A stretch of DNA of 64,000 bases from Rebecca billardiae RCC1528 (Eukaryota > Haptophyta), in NCBI GenBank assembly GCA_965240325.2, contig OZ251252.1:124001-188000 (forward strand), given 5' to 3'. Positions 39,963 through 51,308 of this stretch are shown here, one piece after another. The notes beneath the pieces are model-generated. The model was not told where the DNA came from. It did no database searches and saw nothing but the letters and a program-made list of their open reading frames with translations. Made by a program: the position numbers and the translations under genes. Each line of letters begins with the position of its first letter. Position 1 is the stretch's first letter.

Positions 39963-41254
39963 TAAGTGAATACTAGACGACGATGCTGATGATGACGAGG
40001 CGTAGTCTTATATAGTATTATATAGATGATGATGTCCGAATAAGATGCTACTGGTCGTCCGCTTTATTACTACTACTTATTTGGTACTATGATGTCTATA
40101 TATGGCATACGACTCTGTCTATATGGTAGTACGTCGTCGTAGTAGCTAGTTCGTTCGTCGTACGACTACTATATATATACCAAAATCCGCCGCCCGGATC
40201 GTCGCGTCGTGCTGCTGTTAACAGAGTTGCAGTGCGCGCTCGATCGACCGCCACCGGATGGCGCTCGATCACGCCCGCCTTCGCGCACGTCGCGGTTCTG
40301 GTGGAGGGCGTCAGACAGAAGAGTTCAAGCCGCGCGTCTCGTGGGCTAGCTCCTTGCCGTTGATGAGCGCGAGCACCATCAAGTTTGGCTCCGACTTGGC
40401 GGGGCCGGGGGGGGCGGGTGGGGCACTTTGCCAGACAAACCGCGTGGCGCACGCCCGAAGAGCTCACCTCGGAGTCACCAACTGCCGGGAGAGCTAGCTT
40501 CCCGTACGGGCTCTTGGCGCGTACCTGGCGTCCCTATACTACCTCCCAGCATGGCATGGCCAGCCGCCAGGTTGACGTCCCCTTGCAGTTGTATATACTA
40601 CTCCTGCGTTGCCGTGACGTCACTGCATAGTATACGGGCACCGCGCATTGCGGTTCACGGCGTCATCGCGGCCGTCTCACAGTAGTGACTGTGGCGGGGC
40701 ACGTTTTATGGTGCGCGCAGGCCAGGCATGGGCAGCGGAGCGGCCAGCAAACGAGCGGAGGTGCCAGCAGGCGCGCGCATGCATTCGATCTGTTAATTGC
40801 GGGCACTCACATGCACGGTCACGTGACGCGCGCGCCTAGATCGATCGACATATTTGTTATTTATAATATAGAATTATTAGATGACAAGACTTGCTGTCAG
40901 GCTGCTGCGCCCAGCACCTCACCAGTCACCTCGATCGGGCACCCGGCGGCGTTCGGTAGCGCGTGCACTGTGCTGACTGTGCAGCCTGCAGGGCGGGCGC
41001 TCGATCACGATGCAGCATGCACCCGGCTTCAGACTACGCGCCCGCCGCCAGTGGGCGTAGCTGAATCCAGTCGTGCTGAATAATAATACATATGCTGTGC
41101 ATATGTGCCAGTAGCTAACTACTACTAGCGCCAATATAATAATAACGCGCGCGCAGCAGCGAGCAGCACGTGCACGTCGCCCGCGCAAATGTGCGGCGCG
41201 GCGCCCGCCGGCACCGGCCGAGGCCGCCGAGCGTGCGGCGAAAGCGTGCGCTGA
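39963..41254. other. AT-richer intergenic stretch, no gene seen
   Basis: It contains many GATGATGATG and TATATA runs up to 40,180 and scattered short frames with no domain. It forms the 3' flank of the FANCM-like gene. No tRNA-like cloverleaf or shared repeat was noticed. Confidence 0.5.
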
Positions 41255-42861
41255 TCAGAGGCGCCACGGCACCGCCGGCCACTGTATCAGCGGGAGCAGC
41301 TCGAGCAGCAGCGCCTCCGCCTCCATCGCGTCATCCGCGCCCGCGCCCGCGCCCGCGGCGGCGACGCCGAGCGCGTCCGCAGCCGCCGTCGCGGCCGGAC
41401 TGCCGGCAGAGGGCCCGAGCGCGGCGGCGGCGGCGGCGGCGGCGCACGGCCCCTGCCATGCGCCGGCGGGCCAGCGCGGCGGCTGGCACGCCACGAACGA
41501 CGACGATCCCGCCGCCGCCGCTGCCGGGAGCGGCGGCGGCTGCGGCGCGAGGCGCGCGACCGCACCGGCACGCGGCGACGCATCGGCAGCAGGCGGCGGC
41601 GGCGGCAGCGGCTCAGCGCGCCGCGCCGCCTCGGTGCCGCCAGTGGTGCCGGGCGGCGCGCCGCTGCCGCCCGCCACGCCAGCGGCGCACGGCTCAGGCG
41701 GCCCCTCGGCGCGCACCGCCTCCGCCTCGCCAAGCCCGCGCCCACCGGCGCCCAGCGCGCGCGCGGCCGACGCGTCGGGCGCGGCTGCCGCGCGCGCGCC
41801 GCAGCGCGGCAGCAGCAGCGCGCGCGCCTCCGCCTCGACCGCGCCCAGCTGCGCGCACGGCACGAGCCAGCCGCCGCCGCCGGGCAGGAACGCATTCCAG
41901 AAGCCGCCGCGCGCGCGCAGCAGCGGCGCCAGCGGGCCGCCGCCGCCGCGGCCGGTGTCGTCCGAAGCGCCGGCGCCGTCCGCAGGGTGGCCGCTCGCCG
42001 CTGCGGCGGCGGCGCGCGTGCGCGTGCGCACCAGGGCCATTTGATCAGAGTAGGGACGCACGTCGAGCAGGGCGCTGGTGGGAAGCCGCGCGGCGGTGGC
42101 TGCTGTGCTGCCGCCGTGCGGCTCGGTGGCGGCGGCACCGGCTGGCGGCGCGCCGGCGGGCCGCGCGCTGGCGGCGGGCGCGGGCGCGGCTGGCGCAGGG
42201 GGCGGCGCGCGCGGCCGCGCCGGGCTGGCGGGTGCGCGCGTGCCGCCGGCGCGGGCGCAAGCGCAGCTGCCGGGCGGTTGGGGCTGGGAGGCGTCCGGCG
42301 CGAAGGGCGGCGGCGGCAGTGGCTGTGGCGGCGCGTGCTGCCACCACGCGGCGACCACCGCCTCCGCAGCGGCGGGCGGCTCGGCGGCCGGCGACCGTGC
42401 GGGTGACGCGGTCACGCCACCGCGCGCGCACCCGCCGCCGCCGCCTCCGCCTCCGCCTCTGCCGCCACCGCTGCCGCCACCGCCACCGCCGCCGCCGCCG
42501 CCGCCGCCAGCAGCGCTGGCGCCGCCGCGGACGCCCACGGCTGCCGAGCACACTCCCGCACGCCCGCCGCTGTCCGAGCCGCCACCGCGCGCGGCGGGGG
42601 ACCCCAACCCGGCGCGCGGTGCGTGCGCGCGCTTGGGTGCCGCGCCCCTGGGGCTCGTGGGCGGCGCGGGGCGCTTGGCGCCGCGGCACGGCGCGCCCGC
42701 GCGCGGCGCGGCGGCGGGCGGCGCGGTGCACTGCAGCGCTGCCGCCTCCGCAGCCGTGAGCAGACCCGCGCCAACCAGCGACTCGAGCTGCGAAGCCTCG
42801 GCGCGCGCCGTGGCGTCGCCTTTGCTGCCGCCACCGCCACCGCCGCCGCCGCCACCATCAC

Positions 42862-42911
<50 letters not shown>

Positions 42912-43712
42912 GCGCCGCGCCGCAGCGCGGCGGCTTCTGCCGCGCTGAGCAGCCCGGCGTCCACCAGCGCCTCGAGCTGCGCCGCCGCCTCCGCGTTGGG
43001 CGTGGCGGCGGCGTGCGTGCCGGCGGCGCCCCCGCCTGAGGGCCCCGGCGCGCGCGTGCAGCGGTGCGCGTCGCGCGCCGGCGGGGCGCGCGCGGGCATG
43101 CCGAACGCCGGCGGCGGCGCGCGGGCGGCGGCGGCGCGCGGCGAGCGGGCGGGCGTGGCGGTGGCTGCCACGGTCGGGCTGGCGGCCCACGCTGCCTCCG
43201 TGGCCGGCGCGGGGGCGCGCGCTGCGCCGCACGGCGGGGCGCGCGCGCCGTGCGCGTCAGAGCCGCCGCCGCCACTCGCGGCCGGCGGCGCCGCCGCCAC
43301 CGCCGCCGCCGGCGCGCGCAAGTCGGCGCCCGCGCTCGCGCCGTTGAGCGCGGCGGCGCGCGCTCGCAGTGGCACGCGCGCGCACGCCGGGGGCACGCCT
43401 GCGAGGAGGGCGCCGACGAGGTCGGTGCCGCCGCTCAGCGCGGGCGCTGGCCAGAGCACCAGCTGGCGGCAGTGCGCGCGCGCCAACTGCGCGCCGCACG
43501 GCGGCATGTGCGGCGGCGGCAGCGGCGGGCGCGCGCCGCCGCCGCCGCCGGCCGCGTCGGCAGCAGCGGCCTGCCGCGCGGCGCGCATCCGCGCCTGGCG
43601 CGCGCGCGCCGCCGCGTCTCGCATCGCGCCGAGCACGGCCTTCTGCGAGCGCACCACCGCGCTCAGGTCCCCCGCGGCCGCGCCGCCGGCACACAGCCCG
43701 CCCCCGCCACAC

Positions 43713-43795
<83 letters not shown>

Positions 43796-44593
43796 TCTCT
43801 CGACGAGCAACACGCACTCGCCCGCCGCGGACCGTCCGGTGCGGCCGAGGCGCTGCACCGTGCGCACTGGGGAGGCGGTGGCGTCGAAGCAGACGAGCAG
43901 CCCGACCTGCGGCACGTCGAGGCCCTCCTCGCCGATGCACGTGCACACGAGCACGTCCGTGCGCCCGTGGCGGAAGGCGTCCAGTGCCGCCTGCTGCGAG
44001 CGCTGCGGCAGGCCAGCTGCCGTCTCCGCGCGCGCGGCCGCGAGCGCGGCGGCGGCTGCGGCAGAGCGAAGCCCCGCGCCGTCGCCCGGCTCCGCGTCCT
44101 CCTCGGCGTCGGCGTGCGCGCCGTCGGCGCCGGCCGCACGCTGCTGCACGGGCACGGCGCCAGATGCAATCTCCCGCTGCTGCTGCTGCGCCGACTGGCC
44201 GATGAAGGCCGCCGCTCGGAGCGCGCGCCTGCTCGCGCCAGCGTGGGCGGCCGCGCCGCCCGCGTGCGCGGGTGCGCGCGGCGCGGCGTCGGCGGGCGCG
44301 CGGCCGCACAGTCGAATGGCCGCCAGCACTCGCGCGACAGCCGAGCGGCTCTCGCAGAAGACGATGGCGCGCGCCGGCGGCCGCTGGGCCGCGCCACCAC
44401 CGCCACCGTCGCCGCCGCGACCGCCGTCAGCCGCCGCGCCGCCCCGCGCGCCGCCGCAGCCAGGCGACTCGCCGCCGCAGCGCGCGAAGAATTGGTTGAG
44501 CTCCGCCACGAGCGCGCTCAGCTTGGGCGAGCTGGAGACGAGGTCGCACGCACCGGACTCGGCACCGCCGCCGGGCTCGAAGCCGCAGCCGAG

Positions 44594-44627
<34 letters not shown>

Positions 44628-45865
44628 GCGAGCGCGGGCGCGGGCGCGAGGCCACCTGCATCGCCGCCGCGCGCCGCCGCGGGCGCGGGCGCGCGCGCGG
44701 CCGCGTGTGCGCCGAGCGCCGCGCCCGCGCCCGCGAGCGCGCGGTGCAGCGCCCAGTTCGGCGGCAGCGCGCACGGCGCGCCGGCGTCGCAGAGCGCGCG
44801 CGCACACGCCTCGCAGCAGAGGCGCGCGGCGGGCGAGGCGTCCGCTGCCGAGCGCACGATGATGGCAGCCTCCGCCGCGGCCGCCGCCGCCTCCGTCTCC
44901 GCAGCGACGTCGGCGGCGGCACCGCGCGCGCTCGCGCGCGCCGCGTCCGAGCCCACGCCGCCCTCGACCGCCGGCGCCGACGCCGCGCCGAGCGCTGCCA
45001 AGCCGCGCCGCACGCGCGCGCACGCGCGCGCGCACGCGCCAGTGAGGCACGCGGCCGCGCCCGCGCGCCCGGCCGCGCCGCCGCCGTCTGCGCCGCCGCC
45101 CTCGGCGCCATGAGGAGCCGGCGGCGCGCAGCACGGCGGCCAGCGGCCCAGCGCGCGGCGCAGCGCCTCCGCGTGCGCACCCGCGGCCACGCCGCGCGCC
45201 GCCTCGTCCCCCCCGGCGCCGACCGCCGACCGCGCGCCGCCGCCGCCGCCGCAGCGCGCCACGGCCGCGGCGCCGCCGCCGGCAGCGGCGCAGCAGTTGT
45301 GACCGGAGAGCTCAATCATTGGGCTGCGGGCCGAGGGCGGTGGGGGCGGCGCGGGCCACGGGCTGGCGGCGGCACCGCCCGCCGCGCCGGCCGCGCCGCC
45401 GCCCTTCGCGCGCAGCAGCCCGCGGAAGCCGCCGCCGCCGGGCCCGCCGCCCGGCCCCCCGCCGCCGCCGCCGGCCGCGCCGCCGCCAGGCCCGGCGAGC
45501 AAGGCAGCGGCGAGCGCGCGCTCGGCCGCGCGCAGCGCGTGCGCGGTGCGCGCGCGCGCGGCGGCGGCGTGCGCCGCGGCGGCGCGCGGCGAGGCCGGCG
45601 CGCGCGCCGCCCCCGCGCCGCCACCGCCCGGCAGCGCCCGCCCCTTCCCGCCGCCCTGCGCCGGCGACTGCCGCCGTTTCCCGGAAGCTTCCGCGCGCAC
45701 GTACACGGTGCGCACGGTGCGCTCGAACACGTGCTCGGCGACGTAACGGTCGTCCTCGTCGAGCGCGACGACGTCGCACACGCGCAGCGCGCTCACCACG
45801 CGCTGCACCGCCGACACGTCGCGCCCCGCCGTCGCCGTCAGCGCGAGCACACGGAAGTGCGCGCT

Positions 45866-45914
<49 letters not shown>

Positions 45915-46423
45915 AGCGCGGCCGCGTGCGCGCTCAGCCGGCGGACGATGACGACGTACGCGTGCTCGCCCTGCGCGTGGTGCGCCTCGTCGAGCACGAG
46001 CAGCGAGATCCGCCCCGCCGGGCACGCGCCCGAGCCGAGGTCGTTGGCGAGCACCTGGCCAGTCGCGAACAGCGCGCGGCACCCGTCGTACGCGCGCGCG
46101 CGCTGCGCCGGCGGCGTGTCGCCCGTGAGCAGCTCGGCGGCGGCGCGCGGGAGCGGCACGTACGAGAGCACCGCGTCGAGCTGCTGCGCCGCGAGCGGGC
46201 GCGTCGGCGCGACGAACACGACGAGCGAGTCCGGGAACCAGCGCGCAAAGTTGTGCATCACCACCGCGGCCACCATCGTCTTACCCAGTCCGGTGGGCAG
46301 CGAGACGAGGCAGTTGGTGCGCAGCGCGGCGAGGACCGCCTCGTGCTGGTACTTGCGGAACGGCACGTCCGACGGGTACTCCCACGCGCGCAGCGCCTCG
46401 CGGTCCGCCGAGAGGCGCGCCAT
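41255..46423 (-). CDS. FANCM: FANCM/Mph1/Hef-family DEAH helicase (translocase)
   Basis: A single open frame of 1,722 aa from the ATG at 46,423, chosen because it directly precedes the conserved N-terminus (REALRAWEYPSDVPFRKYQ). Helicase motifs: Q-like region; I LPTGLGKTMVAAVVMHNF (about residue 40); Ia FVAPTRPLAAQQ; II LDEAHHAQGEHAY (about 143); III ALTATAG (about 195). Helicase-C follows with RAIVFCESRSAVARVL (about 683), TDVLVCTCIGEEGLDVPQVG and motif VI RTVQRLGRTGR (about 855). The sequence around motif I matches FANCM closely. FANCM remodels stalled replication forks and suppresses crossovers. Gly-rich loops are inserted between motifs II and III and after motif VI. A C-terminal ERCC4-type nuclease domain is not visible. 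Two copies of a short helical motif (LEALVDAGLLSAAEAAALRR and LESLVGAGLLTAAEAAALQ) lie in the tail. It is divergent from the NIPA gene. Confidence 0.88.
43710..43792 (-). repeat. (CCG)27 tract encoding poly-Gly
   Basis: About 27 CCG triplets on plus, read as glycine in the helicase frame directly after motif VI. Similar shorter tracts lie at about 42,855-42,905 and 45,865-45,915. Confidence 0.95.
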
Positions 46424-46649
46424 CGCGGCAGCCCCGCAAGATGGCGGCGCGCTTTCGAAAGCTCCTTTGGCGCCAGGCAAGCCCTTCTGCGCACACGGAC
46501 CAGTGCGACGCACGCGGCTTGGTCGGCTCAAGGAAGGACTGTCTTGACGAAGCCCGCAGGAAGAGTCCGGGGCTTCTCGGCGACGACGCTCGACGGGCGG
46601 CGCTTTTCGCTTCCGCCACCGACGCGAAGGCGAGCAAGCCGCCGCGACG
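46424..46649. promoter_or_regulatory. Divergent promoter FANCM-like / NIPA-like
   Basis: Only 226 bp separate the two ATGs. TTTGGCGC at 46,466-46,473 matches the E2F/DP core TTTSGCGC, 43 nt from the helicase start. GCTTTCGAAAGC (46,451-46,462) is a 12-bp palindrome. GGCGCTTTTC (46,599-46,608) recurs in the SMR/Sfi1 divergent promoter. Shared cell-cycle control is inferred from site and gene identities. Confidence 0.45.
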
Positions 46650-48743
46650 ATGTCGACGCCGATCGAGCGCCGCGTGCAGGAGGCGCTCGGCCAGCTCGAG
46701 CGCGCGCTGGACGAGGGCGGCGCGGACACCGACTCGACGCTGCCGCCGCTGCCGCTCCAGCCGCCGCCCATCACGGCGCCCGCGGGTGGCGGCGGCGGCG
46801 CGTCGGCCGGCGCGTTTGGCGGCGCCCGAGGCTGCTCCGTCTTCTCATTCGGCACCGGCAGCCCGTTCGGCGGCGGCGGCGGCGGTGGCGGCGGCGTGCT
46901 CAGCGCCGCCGCGCGCCTCTCCGGCGGGAGCGGCGCCCTGGGCGCGCGCGCCGCCGCCGCCGCGCTCGCCTCGCCCGGCGCCGCCGCCGCGAGCGCGTGT
47001 CGCCCGTGGTCGCGCGAGGACCTGTGCGCGCGCATCGGCACGTTCTCGGCGCGCACGTGGTTCGGCAAGCCGCCCGGCGTGGGCGCAATCGCGTGCGCGT
47101 CGCGCGGCTGGCGCAACGCCGAGTACGACTGGCTGCGCTGCGCCTCGTGCGCCGCGCGGCTGCGCGCGCCGCGCGCCGTCGCAGACTGGTCGGAGCGCGC
47201 AACCGCCGCGTTCGCCGCGCAGCTCGACGGCGCGCACGACGCGCTGTGCCCGTGGCGCGGCGTGTGCTGCGAGCCGGCGACGCTCGCGCTCGTGCTGCCC
47301 GCCGCCGACGCGCCGCCGCCCGGCGACGGCGACGGCCGTTCCGCCGACGGTTACGGCGGTTACGTTCTCGCGACGGGGCGGCAGCGCGCGCTGGGCCAGC
47401 TGCGCTCGCGGTACGCCGCGCTGCTCGAGCGGCGCGTGCTCGACGCTGAGGGCGCGCCCGCCGGGTACGCCGTGCCCGCCATCGCGCCCGACTTCCTCCG
47501 GACCGAGCTGCCCGCCGCCGCCGCGCTCGCGGGCGTGCGCGCCGCGGCGCGCGCGGAGGGCGGCGGCGCGGCCGAGGGCGGGGCGGAGGCGGCGGGGCGC
47601 GCGCTGCTCTCCGCTCTCGCGAGCGCCGCCGGCCTCCCCGACGCCGCCGCGTTCGCCGCCGCGCCGCGGGACGCCGAGGGCCGCGCGCGGGAAGCGGCGC
47701 TCTGTCTTGCGCTTCTCGGCTGGAGCTGGGCGGGCGTGCAGCCGGCGGGGGCGGCGCCGGCGGGCGCGCAGTCGGCGGCGGCGGCGGCCGAGGGCGGGCG
47801 CGGCGCTGCGGCGGGCGTGGGCTCGGCGCCGCCGCCGCACTCGGCGCAGCAGCAGCGGCAGACGGGCAGCCGGTACGACGCCGGCGTGCTCGTGTGCGCC
47901 GAGAGCGCTCGCCGTGTCGGCGCGTGGGCGTACGCGCGCGCCGACGCGCCGCCCGGTGCGCCCACGACCGCAGCCGCCGCCGCCGCCGCGTCGCCAGCGG
48001 GCGGCGGCGGCGGCGCGCTGAGCCCCGCGCTGCAAGTGCTGCTCGCGCAGGGCGGCACGGTGGGCGCCAAGCGCCGGCGGCAGGAGGGCGGCGGCGCGGG
48101 CTCCGCGCCCAAGGCCCTGCACCCCGTGCAAGCGCACGCGCCAGACTCGCCCTGGGTGGCCAGGCTGCCAGTGGTGCACGTGGCGCAGGGCGCCGGCGGC
48201 GCGGGCGGCGGGGCGGGGCGCGCGGGCGCGTGGGCGGTGGCCGCGGCGCTGCTCGCCGGCTCGGGCGCGGGCGGCGCCGCGCCGACCTCGCCGCTCTCGC
48301 CACCGGGCGCGCACGCGCGGCCAGCGCAGCCCGCCGCAGCCGCCGCCGCCGGCTCGCCCGGGCACGGGGGCGGCGCGGGCGCCTTCAGCTCAACTGTACG
48401 GACGTGCGGCGCGCCCCGCGCTGCGGCTGCCGCCACGGGCGGCGCCGGTAGCGCAGGCGCCCTCCCTGCTGCTGCTGCTGCGCGCGCCGGCGCGTGCGCC
48501 GCTCCGCGCTCACCCGCCCGTGCCTCGCCCCCGCCCGCCCTTCCGCCCGCTGCCGCGCCTGCCGCCGCCACCCGCCGCCCTGCCCTGGCCGCGACGCGTG
48601 CACACGCACACACACGCCTGCCTGCACGCCCGCCCCCTCGCCACCCGCCGCTGTGCCCCGCCTGCCCCCGCGCCTGGCCGCCGCAGGTTCGCTCCCTCTT
48701 TGACGCGGCCGTGCGCGGGCAATGGCGCGGCGGCCCCGCCTGA
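46650..48743 (+). CDS. ZC3HC1: NIPA/ZC3HC1 (C3HC zinc finger) protein
   Basis: Exons 46,650-48,395 and 48,687-48,743 (phase 0, ..AFSST then VRSLFDAAV), about 600 aa. The intron stays open if retained, so the last junction is less certain. The C3HC zinc-finger is clear: CRPWSREDLCARIGTFSART, WFGKPPGVGAIACASRGWRN, the CxxC pair LRCASCAARL, and the HxxxC ligand pair GAHDALCPWRG. A second domain follows (YAALLERRVLD, AAALCLALLGWSW) corresponding to the Rsm1-like repeat of the family. NIPA/ZC3HC1 is an SCF F-box-like factor in animals and a nuclear-basket protein, while yeast Pml39/Rsm1 act in mRNA export. The head-to-head partner is the FANCM-like helicase. Confidence 0.87.
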   Translation: MSTPIERRVQEALGQLERALDEGGADTDSTLPPLPLQPPPITAPAGGGGGASAGAFGGARGCSVFSFGTGSPFGGGGGGGGGVLSAAARLSGGSGALGARAAAAALASPGAAAASACRPWSREDLCARIGTFSARTWFGKPPGVGAIACASRGWRNAEYDWLRCASCAARLRAPRAVADWSERATAAFAAQLDGAHDALCPWRGVCCEPATLALVLPAADAPPPGDGDGRSADGYGGYVLATGRQRALGQLRSRYAALLERRVLDAEGAPAGYAVPAIAPDFLRTELPAAAALAGVRAAARAEGGGAAEGGAEAAGRALLSALASAAGLPDAAAFAAAPRDAEGRAREAALCLALLGWSWAGVQPAGAAPAGAQSAAAAAEGGRGAAAGVGSAPPPHSAQQQRQTGSRYDAGVLVCAESARRVGAWAYARADAPPGAPTTAAAAAAASPAGGGGGALSPALQVLLAQGGTVGAKRRRQEGGGAGSAPKALHPVQAHAPDSPWVARLPVVHVAQGAGGAGGGAGRAGAWAVAAALLAGSGAGGAAPTSPLSPPGAHARPAQPAAAAAAGSPGHGGGAGAFSSTVRTCGAPRAAAAATGGAGSAGALPAAAAARAGACAAPRSPARASPPPALPPAAAPAAATRRPALAATRAHAHTRLPARPPPRHPPLCPACPRAWPPQVRSLFDAAVRGQWRGGPA

Positions 48744-49376
48744 GCGCCGCCCGGCCCCCTGCCCGGCCCAGGTCCGGCCACGCGCGGCGGCTGCAGGGCT
48801 GCTCCCACGCATCCGCGGCGCTCGGCACACACACTCACTCACGAGCTGGCTGCCGGGCGGGCGCCCGCTCTCGACCGGCCGCCTGTGCCCAGCTCACGCG
48901 CTCACGGTCGGTCACAGGCGGCACACCCGAGTGGACGGCGCGTGGCACCTTGGCGCTGCCGTCCGCGAACGCGACCGAAAGCACTCGCGGCGCCACTGCG
49001 TGACTGTGACTGTCTGCGTCTGCTTACGCGGGCCCCGACTACGGCGCGCGCGGTGCAAGCAGAGTAACATCACGCGGCCGAGATCATATCAGTCAGTAGC
49101 ACCCCGGGCCGTGGCGGCACGATACTGCTACTACTTACTAGCAGGCGCGGGCACCGCCCGTCGCGCAGAGTCGTCCGCCGCCCGTGCGGCCGTGCGCACC
49201 CGGACCCGCGCGCATCGTCGGTGACGACTGACGGTCAACCGGCATGGCCCTTCCGACCGCGGCTCCGCGGGAGCAGCAGCCTGTCCCTCACTCCGACGAG
49301 TATAGACAGTCGGTAGATCGATGACAGTCATCCGTAGACAGTCGTCGTCTCCGCCTCGTCGGAGGGCTCGTCAGAG
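48744..49376. other. Convergent intergenic region, no gene seen
   Basis: It lies between the 3' ends of the NIPA-like gene and the four-TM gene. It holds shadow frames only and no obvious repeat. Confidence 0.5.
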
Positions 49377-50990
49377 TTAGTCACTTAGAGGCCGCCGGTG
49401 GCGGCCGGGCCGCTGCTGCGGAGCGGGCGGGTCTGCGGCATCGCCATCGCGCTTCTGCCGCTGCGCCTTGGCCGCGGCCCTCTCCCAGGCCCTCGCGCGG
49501 CGCTTGGCCTTGAGCCACGCCGCGTTGGGCCTCTTGAGCGCGAGCGCGAGCGCCGCGCCCACCGCGAGCAGCGCGAGCACCGCCGCCGCCAGCAGCAGAG
49601 CGATCACGGCCGAGCCAGTGCGCGCGGCCGCGCACGTGGGCGCGAGGGTGTCGGCGCACGCGCACGCGCAGCCGGACCAGCCGGACTCCGGGCGCAGGTT
49701 GGCGCAGCGCAGCTCGGGCGGGGCGAAGGGGGCGCTCTCCGCCGCCTGGGGGCACCACACGCCCGGCGGCGAGAGCGCGGGCGGCGGCGGCGGCGGCGGC
49801 AGGCCGCGCGCCGCACCGCCGCCCGCCAGCCGCCGCGCGGAGCCACTGCCGCCGCCGCCGCCGCCGCCGCCGTCCCCACGCGCGGCGGGCGCGGCAGGAG
49901 GCGCAGCGGCCGTGGGCAGCGGGGCGGGCGTGCCCGCGCTCTGCAGCTTGCGCGCGTGCGGCCGCCGTCGGCGGCGCGCGTGGCCGGCGGCGGGGGCGAG
50001 CCACACGCCGCGGTTCAGGTGATCAAGGCATTCCGCCGCGCCTGCCGCCTCCGCCGCCGCCTCCGCCTCTCCGTCCGTGCGAGCGCCGCCGGCGTCGCCG
50101 CCGCCGCGGTGGGCGCGCACCAGCTCGCAGTGCCCGGCGCGCGCGATCCGCTTGCGCCAGAGCCACAGCGCGCCGCCAAAGAACCCGTACACCACCGCCG
50201 CCGCCGCGTGCAGCGTGGTCGACACCAGCACGCCGCCGCGGTGCCCCAGGCTGACCATGAGCAGGCTGTACACAGCGGTGCCCACGGGCAGCACGGACGC
50301 GCACGCCGCGATCGTGCCTGAGTAGCGCTGCGCCTGCCGAGGGCGAGGGGGGCGGAGGTCACCATCGGCATCATCCGGCAGGCACAAACGTACCCACACA
50401 TAGGCAGTAGGAGTAGGAGTACGAGTAGGAGCAGGAGTATAGGGGTGGGCACATGTGTGTCACGCGAGTGCGCGCAGGCGCAGGCAAAGGGCGAGCGCGT
50501 GTGAGCGGCGGTGGGCCCCGCGCGGCGCCCGGCGGCAGCAGAGCACGCCGCCACCGCCGCTTCCGCGCGTGCGCGCGCGCGCGCGCACGATCGTTCCGTC
50601 GTCCTCCTCCTCGTCCGCGTCCGCGCGCTCGCCAATCGGCGGTGGCAGCAGGCCACCGCTCGCGTCGCAGCGGCCGAGCAGGAGCTGGTGCTCGGCGAGG
50701 CGGTCCTCGCACGCGCGCGCGTCGGGCGTGACGAGCAGCGCCACCCGCGCGTGGAACGCCAGCGTCACGCCGAGCAGCACGACGCCGAGCAGCAGCAGAG
50801 CGCCGTTGAGCGCGACGGCGGCCATGAACGCCGGAGGCGGCTCGCCCGGGGGCGGTGGCGGGGCGGGGGGAGGCTTGGACGCGGGCTCGGGGGGCTCGGG
50901 CGGCGCGTCGCTGCGCGGCTCCTCGGCGTCGAGCGCCGGCTGCGCCTCCGCCGCCGCGGGCGCCGACGTGCGCGCGCCGCAGTTGCCCAT
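49377..50990 (-). CDS. Four-TM protein with MGNC acylation-type N-terminus
   Basis: Exons 50,990-50,589 and 50,333-49,377 (ATC/GTGCGC to GGCAG, phase 0), about 452 aa. It begins MGNCGARTS, a match to N-myristoylation (G2) plus neighbouring palmitoylation (C4), then a Pro/acidic stretch. TM1 (ALNGALLLLGVVLLGVTLAF), TM2 (TIAACASVLPVGTAVYSLLM), TM3 (TTLHAAAAVVYGFFGGALWL) and TM4 (SAVIALLLAAAVLALLAVGA) are clear. A loop of about 150 residues between TM3 and TM4 ends in a Cys-rich patch (WCPQA, LRCANL, SGCACACAD). This order (small loop, short turn, large Cys-containing loop) resembles tetraspanins, but the CCG motif is not present, so I do not assign it to that family. The C-terminal tail is basic. 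Confidence 0.65.
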
Positions 50991-51308
50991 CACGATTCAC
51001 GGGCGGCCTGTACAACGATGGCCGCGGGGAGCGCCGCCGAAAAGTTGCACGCGGCGAGTACGTGTACAGTTATGGGGGTACTGTATGGGGGTAATGCGGC
51101 TGGATGTTCTATTGCGCCCGCCATCCTTCTCAACCTTTTGAAACATGACGCGTGGCACGTCGGTACACGTGTGCGGCGCGACTCGGGCTCGATCCCTAGT
51201 CCCAGGGGCTGCGCACTGACCACGGCGTGGTCGCTCGGCCTCAGCCCTCAGGCCAGCCCTCGAGCGCGTCGTAGTCGTCGCGGCCGACCAAGCTGACGCT
51301 GTGCCCGC
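50991..51308. other. Short intergenic region
   Basis: It lies between the four-TM gene's start and the PLAC8 gene's stop. It should contain the four-TM promoter. A GGGGGTA repeat pair occurs near 51,073-51,094. Confidence 0.4.

Noticed and set aside
43064-47449. A 1,461-codon plus-strand frame opposite the helicase
   Set aside because: It has no domain and Arg/Ala composition, and it overlaps the NIPA gene in another frame. It is a shadow of GC codon bias.
49377-50990. Assignment of the four-TM protein as a true tetraspanin
   Set aside because: Topology is similar but the CCG motif and spaced Cys of the large loop are not found.
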